From Collinsella sp. (GTDB lineage Bacteria > Actinomycetota > Coriobacteriia > Coriobacteriales > Coriobacteriaceae), in contig JAHAAK010000033.1 in assembly GCA_018376905.1 (NCBI GenBank), forward strand, positions 1-24,781: 24,781 bases of DNA, read 5' to 3'. A program made the position numbers and the translations under genes. Below, in pieces: positions 9,201-15,329 of the stretch. A model generated the notes under the pieces. It did not search any database. It saw only the letters and a list, made by a program, of their open reading frames with translations, and was not told where the DNA came from. Each line of letters opens with the position of its first letter. Positions within the stretch are counted from its first letter, which is position 1.

Positions 9201-9577
9201 TAGCCCTCGTCAAAGCGATGCGGAATAAACGGCGTGACATCGGCGCCAAACGTGCGCAGTGCCTCGGTTAACAGGCAGGTCGACGTAATACCGTCAACGT
9301 CAAAATCGCCAAAGACCGCGATGTGCTCGTGGTTGCGAATAGCACGCTCGACGCGGTCGGCAACGACCGACATGCCCGGGATAATGAGTGGGTCAGCCCA
9401 GTCGCGATCGAGCGAAGGCGTCAAAAACAGCTGGCCTTCTTCGATGGATGTAATGCCGTGCGCAACCATAATGCGCGCCACCAGCCCGGGTATTCCCAGG
9501 CCAGCCGAAAGCTCCTTTTCGAGTTCGGGGTTTTGCTGAGCGACCGCCCAGCGATGCGTCGTCTTAAGCGATGACAT
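6290..9577 (-). CDS. recJ: RecJ exonuclease fused to a RecQ-like SF2 helicase
   Basis: The protein has 1095 residues, about twice an ordinary RecJ. The N-terminal ~570 residues form a complete RecJ: DFDVDG (91-96), VDNG (148-151), TDHHE (171-175), a DHHA1 domain with RRGGHAGAVG (416-425), and a following OB-like segment. From about 605 a superfamily 2 helicase begins: Walker A GTGRGKS (647-653), DEAH (752-755), motif III-like ATATAT, FGEGVNLPD (903-911) and motif VI QMSGRAGRDG (929-938). RecJ degrades single-stranded DNA 5' to 3', and RecQ-type helicases supply that strand, so the fusion couples both steps of RecF-pathway resection. I chose the ATG at 9577, where RecJ similarity begins; a GTG at 9622 would add 15 residues. 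It heads the recJ-rel operon. No stop or frameshift is seen at the junction. Confidence 0.93.
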   Translation of the reverse strand: MSSLKTTHRWAVAQQNPELEKELSAGLGIPGLVARIMVAHGITSIEEGQLFLTPSLDRDWADPLIIPGMSVVADRVERAIRNHEHIAVFGDFDVDGITSTCLLTEALRTFGADVTPFIPHRFDEGYGLSRAALDRVNELARPQLIVTVDNGIAAKEEVSYLESLGIDLVVTDHHEPSDQVPQGVPLTDPKLEDEGPSRELAGAGVALKLVQVLGERLGKPSYWRSLIEVAALGTVSDMMPLTPENRALVAEGIQQMRVTARPGYIALAALAKADLSSITADGLSFSLIPRLNAAGRMADPKLALDLLLARDPIEASALAAELEEINRQRREIEAELTRDAMAKVEKTYDGGRAIVVGGEGWHEGVKGIVASRLTNRYHVPALLFSIEDGIARGSGRSVGKVNLFDAVERCSDLLIRRGGHAGAVGVTIEASKLDEFRRRLSAVLSELPAEDFEDTDEVAATVDLSELNIETIEQISRLEPFGQGNKVPLLAAEGVTMCDRAVVGKTGEHMRFVATDGAASVPAIMFRVPQIDKLINCDSAVDLVFEAVAEHWQGRVKPKLMIKDVLVRDTTLPSVDDPACELRRGVQPADSGLRLESRKRETLAQLSYTELTRSLIHSFIGSNQPHRAQVEALDALADHQSVLAVMGTGRGKSLIFHVHAAREAVLRGRASIFVYPLRALVADQAYHLSSTMAALGIGVGVLTGETVEAARDDVFAGLASGRTGIVLTTPEFLSIHRDRFARSGRIGFVVIDEAHHAGLAKGGDRSAYLDMPDILKALGDPVVMAATATATAPVVAELARMLPITRTVVDETVRENLQLEDDRDLASRENRLVSIVATGEKTVIYVNSRDQSVALAKTLRKRVPDCATHIAFYNAGLARSDRRRVEEAFRDGSLSCIVSTSAFGEGVNLPDIRHVVLYHMPFGAIEFNQMSGRAGRDGQPAVIHLLYSSRDARINERLLDCYAPERDELVTLYRALQTMWRSNRGKTGDDSFCASDIDIAQMCLAIDARTPVDERSVASGLGIFEELGFCRVSGLGDTRRIVMAENPGRVQLSRSIRYLEGLRSRMEFSAFRSWALDSCASDMLAKVNRPIVPRA

Positions 9578-9629
9578 AGGCGCCCACCCCCGATAGGGGC
9601 AGGTCGCCGCGATACCTCTCACGGTTCAT
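9564..9629 (-). CDS. Possible 21-residue leader peptide overlapping the recJ start
   Basis: An ATG at 9629 has AGAGGA 9 nt upstream and opens a 21-codon frame (MNRERYRGDLPLSGVGAYVIA). It ends at TAA, overlapping the recJ ATG by 14 nt in another frame. It could provide translational coupling into recJ, which has only a moderate site (GGGGGT) of its own. It may equally be a chance frame. Confidence 0.25.
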   Translation of the reverse strand: MNRERYRGDLPLSGVGAYVIA

Positions 9630-9685
9630 AGCGATGAGTCCTCTGTGTATGCCCGCTTCGGCAGGCAGATCTGTTGAACGGATTT

Positions 9686-9717
9686 ATTATACCGTGCGGC
9701 ACGGACGTACAACGTCC
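9686..9717 (-). promoter_or_regulatory. recJ-rel promoter with overlapping palindromes
   Basis: The minus strand shows a perfect TATAAT (9691-9686). Directly upstream lie two perfect palindromes, CCGTGC-G-GCACGG (9692-9704) and GGACGT-ACA-ACGTCC (9703-9717), covering the spacer and -35 region. No good -35 is seen. This arrangement is typical of an operator where a dimeric regulator could bind. Confidence 0.5.
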
Positions 9718-9755
9718 AGCACGCCGCGGTTTCGATAAACGAGGGCGGTAATAGC

Positions 9756-9770
9756 CTCGAAATATTCGAG
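9756..9770. promoter_or_regulatory. Palindrome in the divergent recJ / BASS intergenic region
   Basis: CTCGAA-ATA-TTCGAG is a perfect 15-nt dyad, about 83 nt upstream of the BASS gene. It is a plausible operator. It resembles half-sites of actinobacterial SOS boxes (TCGAAC..GTTCGA), but the spacing is too short. Confidence 0.35.
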
Positions 9771-9852
9771 CGTTTCTGACGCACGGACGCATGCGAGCGT
9801 CTAGCATATCCATTCAAAACGGATTCACGAGCAAAGGGAGTCACAAGAGCAT

Positions 9853-10851
9853 ATGAAGCAATGGGTTGGACTGGGCAAGTTTCTCGCGGGGCACATGCAG
9901 ATCATCGTTCCGATTTGCGTGGCGCTCGGCGCGCTCTTTCCCCAACAGATTGGCGTACTCAAGCCCATCGTTCCCACCTTGTTTGCCTTTATGACGTTTC
10001 AGGGCGCGCTCAGCAACACCTTTCACCAGGTAACCGAGGTGTTCCGCCGTCCGTTGCACCTAGTCTTGGCGCTGCTCGTCTCGGCGGTGCTTATTCCCAT
10101 CGCGGCGTATGCCATGGGGTCACTCTTCTTTGGCTCCAACCCCAACCTTGTCTGCGGCATTGTGCTCGAATACAGCGTGCCCGTGGCCGTCACCGCTTTT
10201 ATGTGGATTAGCATGTTCGGCGGCAACGGCCCGCTCGCGCTCACCATCATCCTGACGTCCTCGGTCATCTCACCTGTGACGATTCCGCTTACGCTCAAGC
10301 TCCTGCTGGGCGCCACCGTCTCGATCGACGTGCCGAGCATGATGCAGAACATGGCCTTTATGATCGCCATCCCCGCTGTGCTCGGTATTGTCATCAATGA
10401 ACTCACGCGCGGCTGGGGCCACGAGAAACTCTCTCCCGCGCTCTCGCCCGCCTGCAAGTTCATGATGATGGGCGTCATCGCGTCCAACTCCACCGCTATG
10501 AGCGAGTACGTGCTACACATGAATGTTGAGCGCTTAGAAGTCGCGCTCTTTATCCTGGTGTTCGCCATCAGCGGCTTTATCATCGGCGTCCTGATCGCCC
10601 GGGCCCTGCACCTGCCGTATAGCGAGACGACCACCATGTGCTTTACCTGCGGCATGCGCAACATCTCTTCGGGTGCCGTCATCGCCACGCAGTATTTTCC
10701 CGGCGAAGTGGTATTCCCCGTCATGTGCGGCACGCTGTTTCAGCAGGTGTTGGCCTCAATTATCGGACACCTCTTTGAGCGTCTGACCGGCGAGGAGCGC
10801 GCCGCCCAGCGCAAGCGGGTCGAGGCCAGCCGCGATGCCATGGAACGCTAG
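9853..10851 (+). CDS. BASS-family sodium-dependent transporter
   Basis: The 332-residue protein is almost entirely hydrophobic, with about nine to ten membrane segments. It fits the bile acid:sodium symporter (BASS) superfamily. Family features are the EYSVPVAVTAF region near residue 110 and the GMRNISSGAVIA motif near 270, which corresponds to the conserved GMQN-type sodium-site segment. Members carry bile acids, pantoate, pyruvate or other organic anions, so the substrate cannot be assigned. The last ~30 residues form a charged cytoplasmic tail. GGGAG lies 12 nt upstream of the ATG. The gene is divergent from recJ and apparently monocistronic. A 10-TM relative such as an AEC permease is a less likely alternative. 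Confidence 0.75.
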   Translation: MKQWVGLGKFLAGHMQIIVPICVALGALFPQQIGVLKPIVPTLFAFMTFQGALSNTFHQVTEVFRRPLHLVLALLVSAVLIPIAAYAMGSLFFGSNPNLVCGIVLEYSVPVAVTAFMWISMFGGNGPLALTIILTSSVISPVTIPLTLKLLLGATVSIDVPSMMQNMAFMIAIPAVLGIVINELTRGWGHEKLSPALSPACKFMMMGVIASNSTAMSEYVLHMNVERLEVALFILVFAISGFIIGVLIARALHLPYSETTTMCFTCGMRNISSGAVIATQYFPGEVVFPVMCGTLFQQVLASIIGHLFERLTGEERAAQRKRVEASRDAMER

Positions 10852-10879
10852 ACTGTCCGCATTACGCGGGTGATAGTCT
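10850..10879. terminator. Weak hairpin between the convergent BASS and GalT-like genes
   Basis: AGACT/AGTCT arms enclose CCGC/GCGG with small internal loops. It occupies nearly all of the 30-nt gap between the two converging genes, and no T-run follows. It may act as a shared, weak bidirectional terminator. Confidence 0.3.
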
Positions 10880-10881
10880 TG

Positions 10882-11679
10882 CTATACGAGCGTTTCCAGA
10901 TGCGCACGCAGGCGCTCAGCATCGATATCGAGCGTGGTCTCGGCATTAACCTGGGCCAAACGATAGCCGACAAAGTAGGGCGAAACCACCCAACGCGGCA
11001 GCGCCTTGGCAATGGTCCGACCGCCCAGGTGATAGAAGAACAGGTTATACGACTCTGCGCGACCACCGTGGTGCTCGTTCAGGATATAGCGCAGAGCTAC
11101 CTGGATTGCATCGGCGAAGAGATCCGCCTCGGCTTGATCTCTCGTGTCATCGCTGGCGGCGATTCCCTGCGGGGCTGAAACGTTGATCTCAAAGAACCCC
11201 ATGATGGGTTCGGTTGAGATGTTGGCCGAGATCCTCCCCTGTTGCCAGACATTGATGCCTTCGAAATTGGCGGAAGCCAGCGAAGCATAGCCGTCCTCCT
11301 GCTCCAAACCCACAATCTGCATGTGCGGATGGACCAGACTGCCGCCCGAAAGTGGGCCCTTGTTCTTGTACATGAGAACGCTGCGATACTGCCGGGAGTC
11401 AATCATCCGCTGCCAGCAATCCAGGGCAAACCGCATAACATGATGCAGCTCGTCCGGCGCATAGGTCACCAGGTCGGCGTCATGGTCGGACGACTCAATC
11501 AATACGGTCTGGCGAGTGGCCCGCAAGGTCTTAAACTTATTCTCGAGCCAGATGCAGTCACCGTCGCGCCGGATGATATTGGCGAGTTCCTCGGTATCGC
11601 AAAAGGGGCACGCGGTGCCGGGACGACGGTTGTCGTCGGGCTTACCGTTCGCCTGCTGAACGTCAAATACCAGCGCCAC
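10882..11679 (-). CDS. GalT/HIT-superfamily protein (DUF4931-like)
   Basis: The protein has 265 residues. CPFC (24-27) forms half of a zinc site, and SLVHPHMQIVG (115-124) is the HPHxQ active-site signature of galactose-1-phosphate uridylyltransferase-type enzymes, in which the second His forms a nucleotidyl intermediate. It is shorter than true GalT (about 350) and diverges outside the motif, so I call it GalT-like, close to what databases call DUF4931. Start is GTG at 11679, 3 nt after the cutC stop, with GGGGGT inside the end of cutC. The two are therefore translationally coupled and may act on the same substrate. No galactose pathway genes are near. Confidence 0.7.
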   Translation of the reverse strand: MALVFDVQQANGKPDDNRRPGTACPFCDTEELANIIRRDGDCIWLENKFKTLRATRQTVLIESSDHDADLVTYAPDELHHVMRFALDCWQRMIDSRQYRSVLMYKNKGPLSGGSLVHPHMQIVGLEQEDGYASLASANFEGINVWQQGRISANISTEPIMGFFEINVSAPQGIAASDDTRDQAEADLFADAIQVALRYILNEHHGGRAESYNLFFYHLGGRTIAKALPRWVVSPYFVGYRLAQVNAETTLDIDAERLRAHLETLV

Positions 11680-11682
11680 GGG

Positions 11683-12360
11683 TTATACCCCCAGCGGCAC
11701 GATCTTGGTGCCATGGAGCTCGGAGACGCCCAGTGCCGCCGCCACGGTATCGCGGTTGGCCGTGGAAATGCCGCCACCGGGAAGGATGGTCAGGCGGTCG
11801 TCCGCGTACTCGATCAAGCGGACCAGGTTTTCGAAGTTGTCCTCGATCGGCGTACCGGCAGTGCCACCGTGCGTCAGAATGCGCGTGACGCCGCAGTCGG
11901 CGAGCGTGTCAATGGCGTCCAGCTGAGCCTCGGGCGAGAGCTGGTCAAACGCCATGTGGAAAGTGATGTCGATAGGATCGCGCTTGCACTCCTCGGTCGC
12001 GCAGCCCGCAGCCATCACGAGGGCGCCAAGCGTAAGTTCGTCGAGCGCCCATCCGCCAGCGCAGGGCTTGCAGCAGCCAAAGACCAAGCCGTCAACGCCC
12101 GCACTTGCGGCAAGGCCCAGATCCATCTCCATCATACGCAGCTCGTCCTGGTTGTAGTGAAAGTCGCCGCCACGCGGGCGAATCATGCACATCACCCGTG
12201 CATCGTGCTCGTGAGCATAGTTGGTCGTAGCGCTGATAACGCCGGCCGAAGGCGTAGTGCCACCAACGGCAAGGTTGTCGCACAGCTCGATACGCCTTGC
12301 ACCGGCATCGATAGCCGCCGGCACCCGCTCAAAGTTCTCGGCACAAAACTCGTACATCAT
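11683..12360 (-). CDS. cutC: CutC family protein
   Basis: The protein has 225 residues with a TIM-barrel CutC fold. Visible family motifs are RIELCDNLAVGGTTPS near residue 23, MIRPRGGDFHYNQDE near 59, ITFHMAFD near 133 and RILTHGGTAGT near 155. Usual members carry TFHRAFD; here Arg is replaced by Met. The family is named for copper homeostasis in E. coli, but the copper role is disputed and members may be small-molecule enzymes. Start ATG at 12360 has GGGGGT 7 nt upstream; an ATG one codon later is equivalent. It is the first gene of a two-gene operon with the GalT-like protein, which suggests an enzymatic rather than copper-binding role. Confidence 0.88.
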   Translation of the reverse strand: MMYEFCAENFERVPAAIDAGARRIELCDNLAVGGTTPSAGVISATTNYAHEHDARVMCMIRPRGGDFHYNQDELRMMEMDLGLAASAGVDGLVFGCCKPCAGGWALDELTLGALVMAAGCATEECKRDPIDITFHMAFDQLSPEAQLDAIDTLADCGVTRILTHGGTAGTPIEDNFENLVRLIEYADDRLTILPGGGISTANRDTVAAALGVSELHGTKIVPLGV

Positions 12361-12420
12361 AGATAGACCCCCAAGGATGACAAACGTTTTCGATGGGCAT
12401 TGTCGCACGCCCCCATGAAG

Positions 12421-12483
12421 TTGCAGTGGAATAGGGACTGTTTTGGCCTCTGAGACTCCCATTTAGTCCCTATTCCACCGCAA
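12421..12483. repeat. 63-nt inverted repeat, MITE/REP-like
   Basis: The 19-nt arms at 12421-12439 and 12465-12483 pair at 18 of 19 positions (GTGGAATAGGGACT and its complement form the core), around a 25-nt loop. It lies upstream of cutC with no gene inside. It is not followed by a T-run and resembles neither a riboswitch nor a terminator known to me. A mobile palindromic repeat is the best guess. Confidence 0.55.
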
Positions 12484-12533
12484 CAAAGGGGGACAGAACC
12501 AAAGCAACGCCGCAGGCAGAAGACGGACAGCGA

Positions 12534-12633
12534 GCGGGCACCAGAGCGAACAATTTGGCATGAAAAGAGGACGGCATAGACCTTCTGGTCATGCCGTCCT
12601 CTTTGAATGACAAGTTGTCGCTCTGGTGCCCGC
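12534..12633 (-). terminator. Nested 100-nt structure containing the livF operon terminator
   Basis: Outer arms at 12534-12549 and 12618-12633 are perfect 16-bp complements (GCGGGCACCAGAGCGA). Inside, 12564-12577 and 12591-12604 form a perfect 14-bp stem, extended by GACC/GGTC around a TTCT loop. On the minus strand the inner stem ends in CTCTTTTC, a good intrinsic terminator for the liv operon. The stem also ends in TTT on the plus strand, so it could work both ways. The outer arms are not needed for termination and are unexplained. Confidence 0.7.
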
Positions 12634-12647
12634 GCAGCGTCGACTGG

Positions 12648-12671
12648 TCCGCCGTTCGGTAGAACGGCGGA
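12648..12671 (-). repeat. Hairpin immediately after livF
   Basis: A 10-bp stem, TCCGCCGTTC/GAACGGCGGA with loop GGTA, begins 5 nt after the livF stop codon on the minus strand. There is no T-run. It probably protects the mRNA 3' end upstream of the real terminator at 12564-12604. Confidence 0.45.
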
Positions 12672-12676
12672 ACCTC

Positions 12677-13390
12677 CTAGCCACCAAGATATGCTTTGCG
12701 CACGTTATCGTCGTGCAGGAGCTCTTGGCCGGTGCCGGTCATGGTGATCTTGCCGGTCTCGAGCACGTAGCCGCGTGTGGCGATGGAAAGAGCCATCTGT
12801 GCGTTTTGCTCGACCAGAAGCACCGTGGTGCCGGCCTTGTGCAGGTCCTCGACAATCTGGAAGATCTGCTCAATCAGAATCGGCGCCAGGCCCATGGAAG
12901 GCTCGTCGAGCATGAGCAGCTTGGGGTTACTCATAAGGGCGCGCCCCATAACGAGCATCTGCTGCTCGCCGCCCGAAAGGGTGCCGGCGACCTGGCGACG
13001 ACGCTCCTTCAGGCGCGGGAACTGTTCGTAGACGCGCTCGAGACCCGGAGCCACCGTTGATTTGGGCTGCGTATAGGCACCCATTTCCAGGTTCTCCTCG
13101 ACCGTCATCTGCAAAAACGCGCGACGGCCCTCGGGCACCTGGGCCAGGCCCTTGCCCACCAGCTTGTCGGCAGGCGTATGGGTAATGTCCTCGCCCATAA
13201 ACTTGATGGAGCCGGTCTTGGAACGCAGCAGGCCCGAGACGGTCTTAAGCGTCGTGGACTTGCCGGCGCCGTTGGCACCGATCAGAGCCACGATCTCGCC
13301 CTCGTTGACGTTAAAGGAGATGTCCTTGATGGCGTGGATAGCGCCGTACCAGACGTTGATGTTGTAGACGGAAAGCATCGGCTCTGCCAT
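12677..13390 (-). CDS. livF: Branched-chain amino acid ABC transporter ATPase LivF
   Basis: The protein has 237 residues and is one of two ATPases that energise the Liv importer on the cytoplasmic face. Motifs are Walker A GANGAGKST (39-47), signature LSGGEQQMLVMGRAL (about 138), Walker B LLMLDEPSMGLAP (about 157) and switch His in the following LLVEQN region. The short length and absence of the extra LivG segment identify the LivF type. Its ATG directly follows the livG TAA (TAAATG), with GGGGGAG upstream, so translation is coupled. It is the last gene of the operon. Confidence 0.95.
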   Translation of the reverse strand: MAEPMLSVYNINVWYGAIHAIKDISFNVNEGEIVALIGANGAGKSTTLKTVSGLLRSKTGSIKFMGEDITHTPADKLVGKGLAQVPEGRRAFLQMTVEENLEMGAYTQPKSTVAPGLERVYEQFPRLKERRRQVAGTLSGGEQQMLVMGRALMSNPKLLMLDEPSMGLAPILIEQIFQIVEDLHKAGTTVLLVEQNAQMALSIATRGYVLETGKITMTGTGQELLHDDNVRKAYLGG

Positions 13391-14251
13391 TTAGTTCTCC
13401 CCCTTATCCTGCTTGCCCAGATATGCCTCGATAACAGCGTCGTTGTTCTGGATCTCCTCGGCCGTGCCCTTGGCGATGACCTTACCAAAGTTGAGCACGC
13501 AGATGCCCTCGCAGATGTTCATAACGAGCGACATATCATGCTCGATAAGCATGATGGCGATACCAAAGGTGTCGCGAATCTTGACGATGTTCTCCATGAG
13601 CTCCGCGGTCTCGGACGGGTTCATGCCGGCGGCAGGCTCGTCGAGCAGCAGCAGTTTGGGGTTGGTGGCAAGCGCGCGAACGATCTCCAGACGACGCTGA
13701 GCGCCGTAAGGAAGCGAGCCGGCCTGTTCATTTGCCAGGTGCTCCATGTCAAAAATGGACAGCAGCTCCATGGCGCGCTCGTGGGCGGCCTTCTCGTGCT
13801 TCCAATACGTAGGCAGGCGCAGCACGCCCTCAAAACCGGAGTAGCGCTCCTGGTTGTGCAGGCCGACCTTGACGTTGTCCTCCACCGTCATGGTGTTGAA
13901 CAGACGAATGTTCTGGAAGGTACGGGCAATACCCATGCGGTTGACCTGATAGACCGACTTGCCCGAGGTGTCCTCACCGTCGAGCAGGATGGTGCCGTGC
14001 GTGGGCTGATACACCTTGGTGAGCAGGTTGAAGACCGTGGTCTTACCGGCACCGTTGGGGCCGATCAGACCGGCGATCTCGGTCTTGCCGATAGTCAGGC
14101 TAAAGTCGTCGACTGCCTTAAGGCCACCGAACTCGATGCCCAGGTGGATGCACTCGAGTGCCGGGCGCTCGCCCAGGTCGCGGTCGGGAACGATGGCGCC
14201 AGAAGGATACGGGACCATCTTGCCCTTGTTGAACTCAAATTTACTGGGCAT
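13391..14251 (-). CDS. livG: Branched-chain amino acid ABC transporter ATPase LivG
   Basis: The protein has 286 residues and is the second Liv ATPase. It has Walker A GPNGAGKTT, Q-loop TFQNIRLF, signature LPYGAQRRLEIVRAL, Walker B LLLLDEPAAGMNPSE and the LIEHDMSLV switch region. The signature is PYGAQ rather than SGGQ, which is usual for LivG. The extra N-terminal ~35 residues before the nucleotide-binding domain are not conserved. I chose the ATG at 14251 because AAGGAGGT lies 8 nt upstream; it overlaps the end of livM by 11 nt, so the two are coupled. The in-frame start at 14293 would lie deeper inside livM. Confidence 0.95.
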   Translation of the reverse strand: MPSKFEFNKGKMVPYPSGAIVPDRDLGERPALECIHLGIEFGGLKAVDDFSLTIGKTEIAGLIGPNGAGKTTVFNLLTKVYQPTHGTILLDGEDTSGKSVYQVNRMGIARTFQNIRLFNTMTVEDNVKVGLHNQERYSGFEGVLRLPTYWKHEKAAHERAMELLSIFDMEHLANEQAGSLPYGAQRRLEIVRALATNPKLLLLDEPAAGMNPSETAELMENIVKIRDTFGIAIMLIEHDMSLVMNICEGICVLNFGKVIAKGTAEEIQNNDAVIEAYLGKQDKGEN

Positions 14252-15320
14252 CGGCTGCCACCTCCTTCTTGGAAGCAAAGCGATCCTTGACACGACCGAA
14301 GAACGCCTTGAGCTGCGGGTTGTTGGTAAAGATCATGACCAAGATCAGCACGATGGCGTAGATGAGCATGCGGTAGTCCGAGAACTGACGGAGCAGCTCG
14401 GGAAGCACCGTGAGCAATGCCGCCGCGATGACGGAGCCGCGCATATTGCCCAGACCGCCCAGGACCACGAACACCAGGATGAGGATGGACGTGTTGAAGT
14501 CGAACTTGGTGGCGGAGAGCTGCGAGAAGTTACCGCCGAAGAGAGCTCCGGCAGCACCGGCGAGGGCAGCGGAAACCACGAAGGCGATCATGCGGTACTC
14601 GGTGACGGAGATGCCCACAGACTCGGCAGCGATCTTGTTGTCGCGCACGGCCATAATGGCACGGCCGGTACGGCTGCGAACCAGGTTGAGCACGATCACG
14701 AGTGCGACCATGACCAGGATGGCGCCGGCGAGGAAGGTCGAGTACGTCGACACGCCCGAGGCGCCCTGGGCGCCCTTGATGATGGCGGTGCCGTCCTCGA
14801 GCAGGTGCAGGTCATCGATCGTGGAGTTACCCGTGATGTTAAAGATCACATGCAGGCCGCGGGAATCGACGCCCACAATGAGGCAGGTGACGATCTCCTT
14901 GATAATCTCGCCAAAGGCCAGCGTCACGATGGCCAGGTAATCGCCGCTCAGACGAAGGACCGGGATGCCAATCAAGAAGCCCAGGATGGCGGCAGCGATG
15001 GCGCCGACCACGATACTGATGATAAGGCGCACCGGATCGGAGGGAACGGCGCTCTCCAGCGCGACGGCGGTGACGATGCCCGTATAGGCACCGACACTCA
15101 TAAAGCCCGCGTGGCCCAGCGACAAGTCGCCCGCGATGCCGACGACGAGGTTAAGGGAAATGGCCATGACGATATAGGCCGTGATGGGAACCAGCTGACC
15201 GGCGATCATGCGCGGAATCATGTGGTTGGACTGCATAAAGAACACGATGGCAAACGCCACAAGGCACATGGCGTACGTGACAAAGTCGTGACGCGTCTGC
15301 TTGTCTTTAAGAAACTTCAT
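14241..15320 (-). CDS. livM: Branched-chain amino acid ABC permease LivM
   Basis: The 359-residue integral membrane protein forms half of the Liv translocation pore with LivH. It shows the family block LNLVVGIAGDLSLGHAGFMSVGAYTG in the N-terminal third, about eight to ten hydrophobic segments and the cytoplasmic coupling stretch GRAIMAVRDNKIAAESVGI. The C-terminus is charged (FASKKEVAADAQ). Start: ATG at 15320 with AGGTG 6 nt upstream. A GTG at 15329, directly after the livH stop, is a possible alternative adding three residues. Confidence 0.94.
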   Translation of the reverse strand: MKFLKDKQTRHDFVTYAMCLVAFAIVFFMQSNHMIPRMIAGQLVPITAYIVMAISLNLVVGIAGDLSLGHAGFMSVGAYTGIVTAVALESAVPSDPVRLIISIVVGAIAAAILGFLIGIPVLRLSGDYLAIVTLAFGEIIKEIVTCLIVGVDSRGLHVIFNITGNSTIDDLHLLEDGTAIIKGAQGASGVSTYSTFLAGAILVMVALVIVLNLVRSRTGRAIMAVRDNKIAAESVGISVTEYRMIAFVVSAALAGAAGALFGGNFSQLSATKFDFNTSILILVFVVLGGLGNMRGSVIAAALLTVLPELLRQFSDYRMLIYAIVLILVMIFTNNPQLKAFFGRVKDRFASKKEVAADAQ

Positions 15321-15329
15321 AACGCTCAC

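Noticed and set aside
9756..9770. SOS (LexA) box near recJ
   Set aside because: The TCGAA half-sites are present but separated by only 3 nt, whereas the actinobacterial SOS box I know has TCGAAC and GTTCGA with 4 nt between. Kept only as a generic palindrome.
9853..10851. Assigning the BASS gene specifically as a bile acid importer
   Set aside because: The family carries many organic anions, and neither operon partners nor diagnostic residues visible here fix the substrate.
13178..14290. 370-codon plus-strand open frame opposite livF and livG
   Set aside because: It is a shadow of two canonical ABC ATPases with Walker motifs on the other strand.
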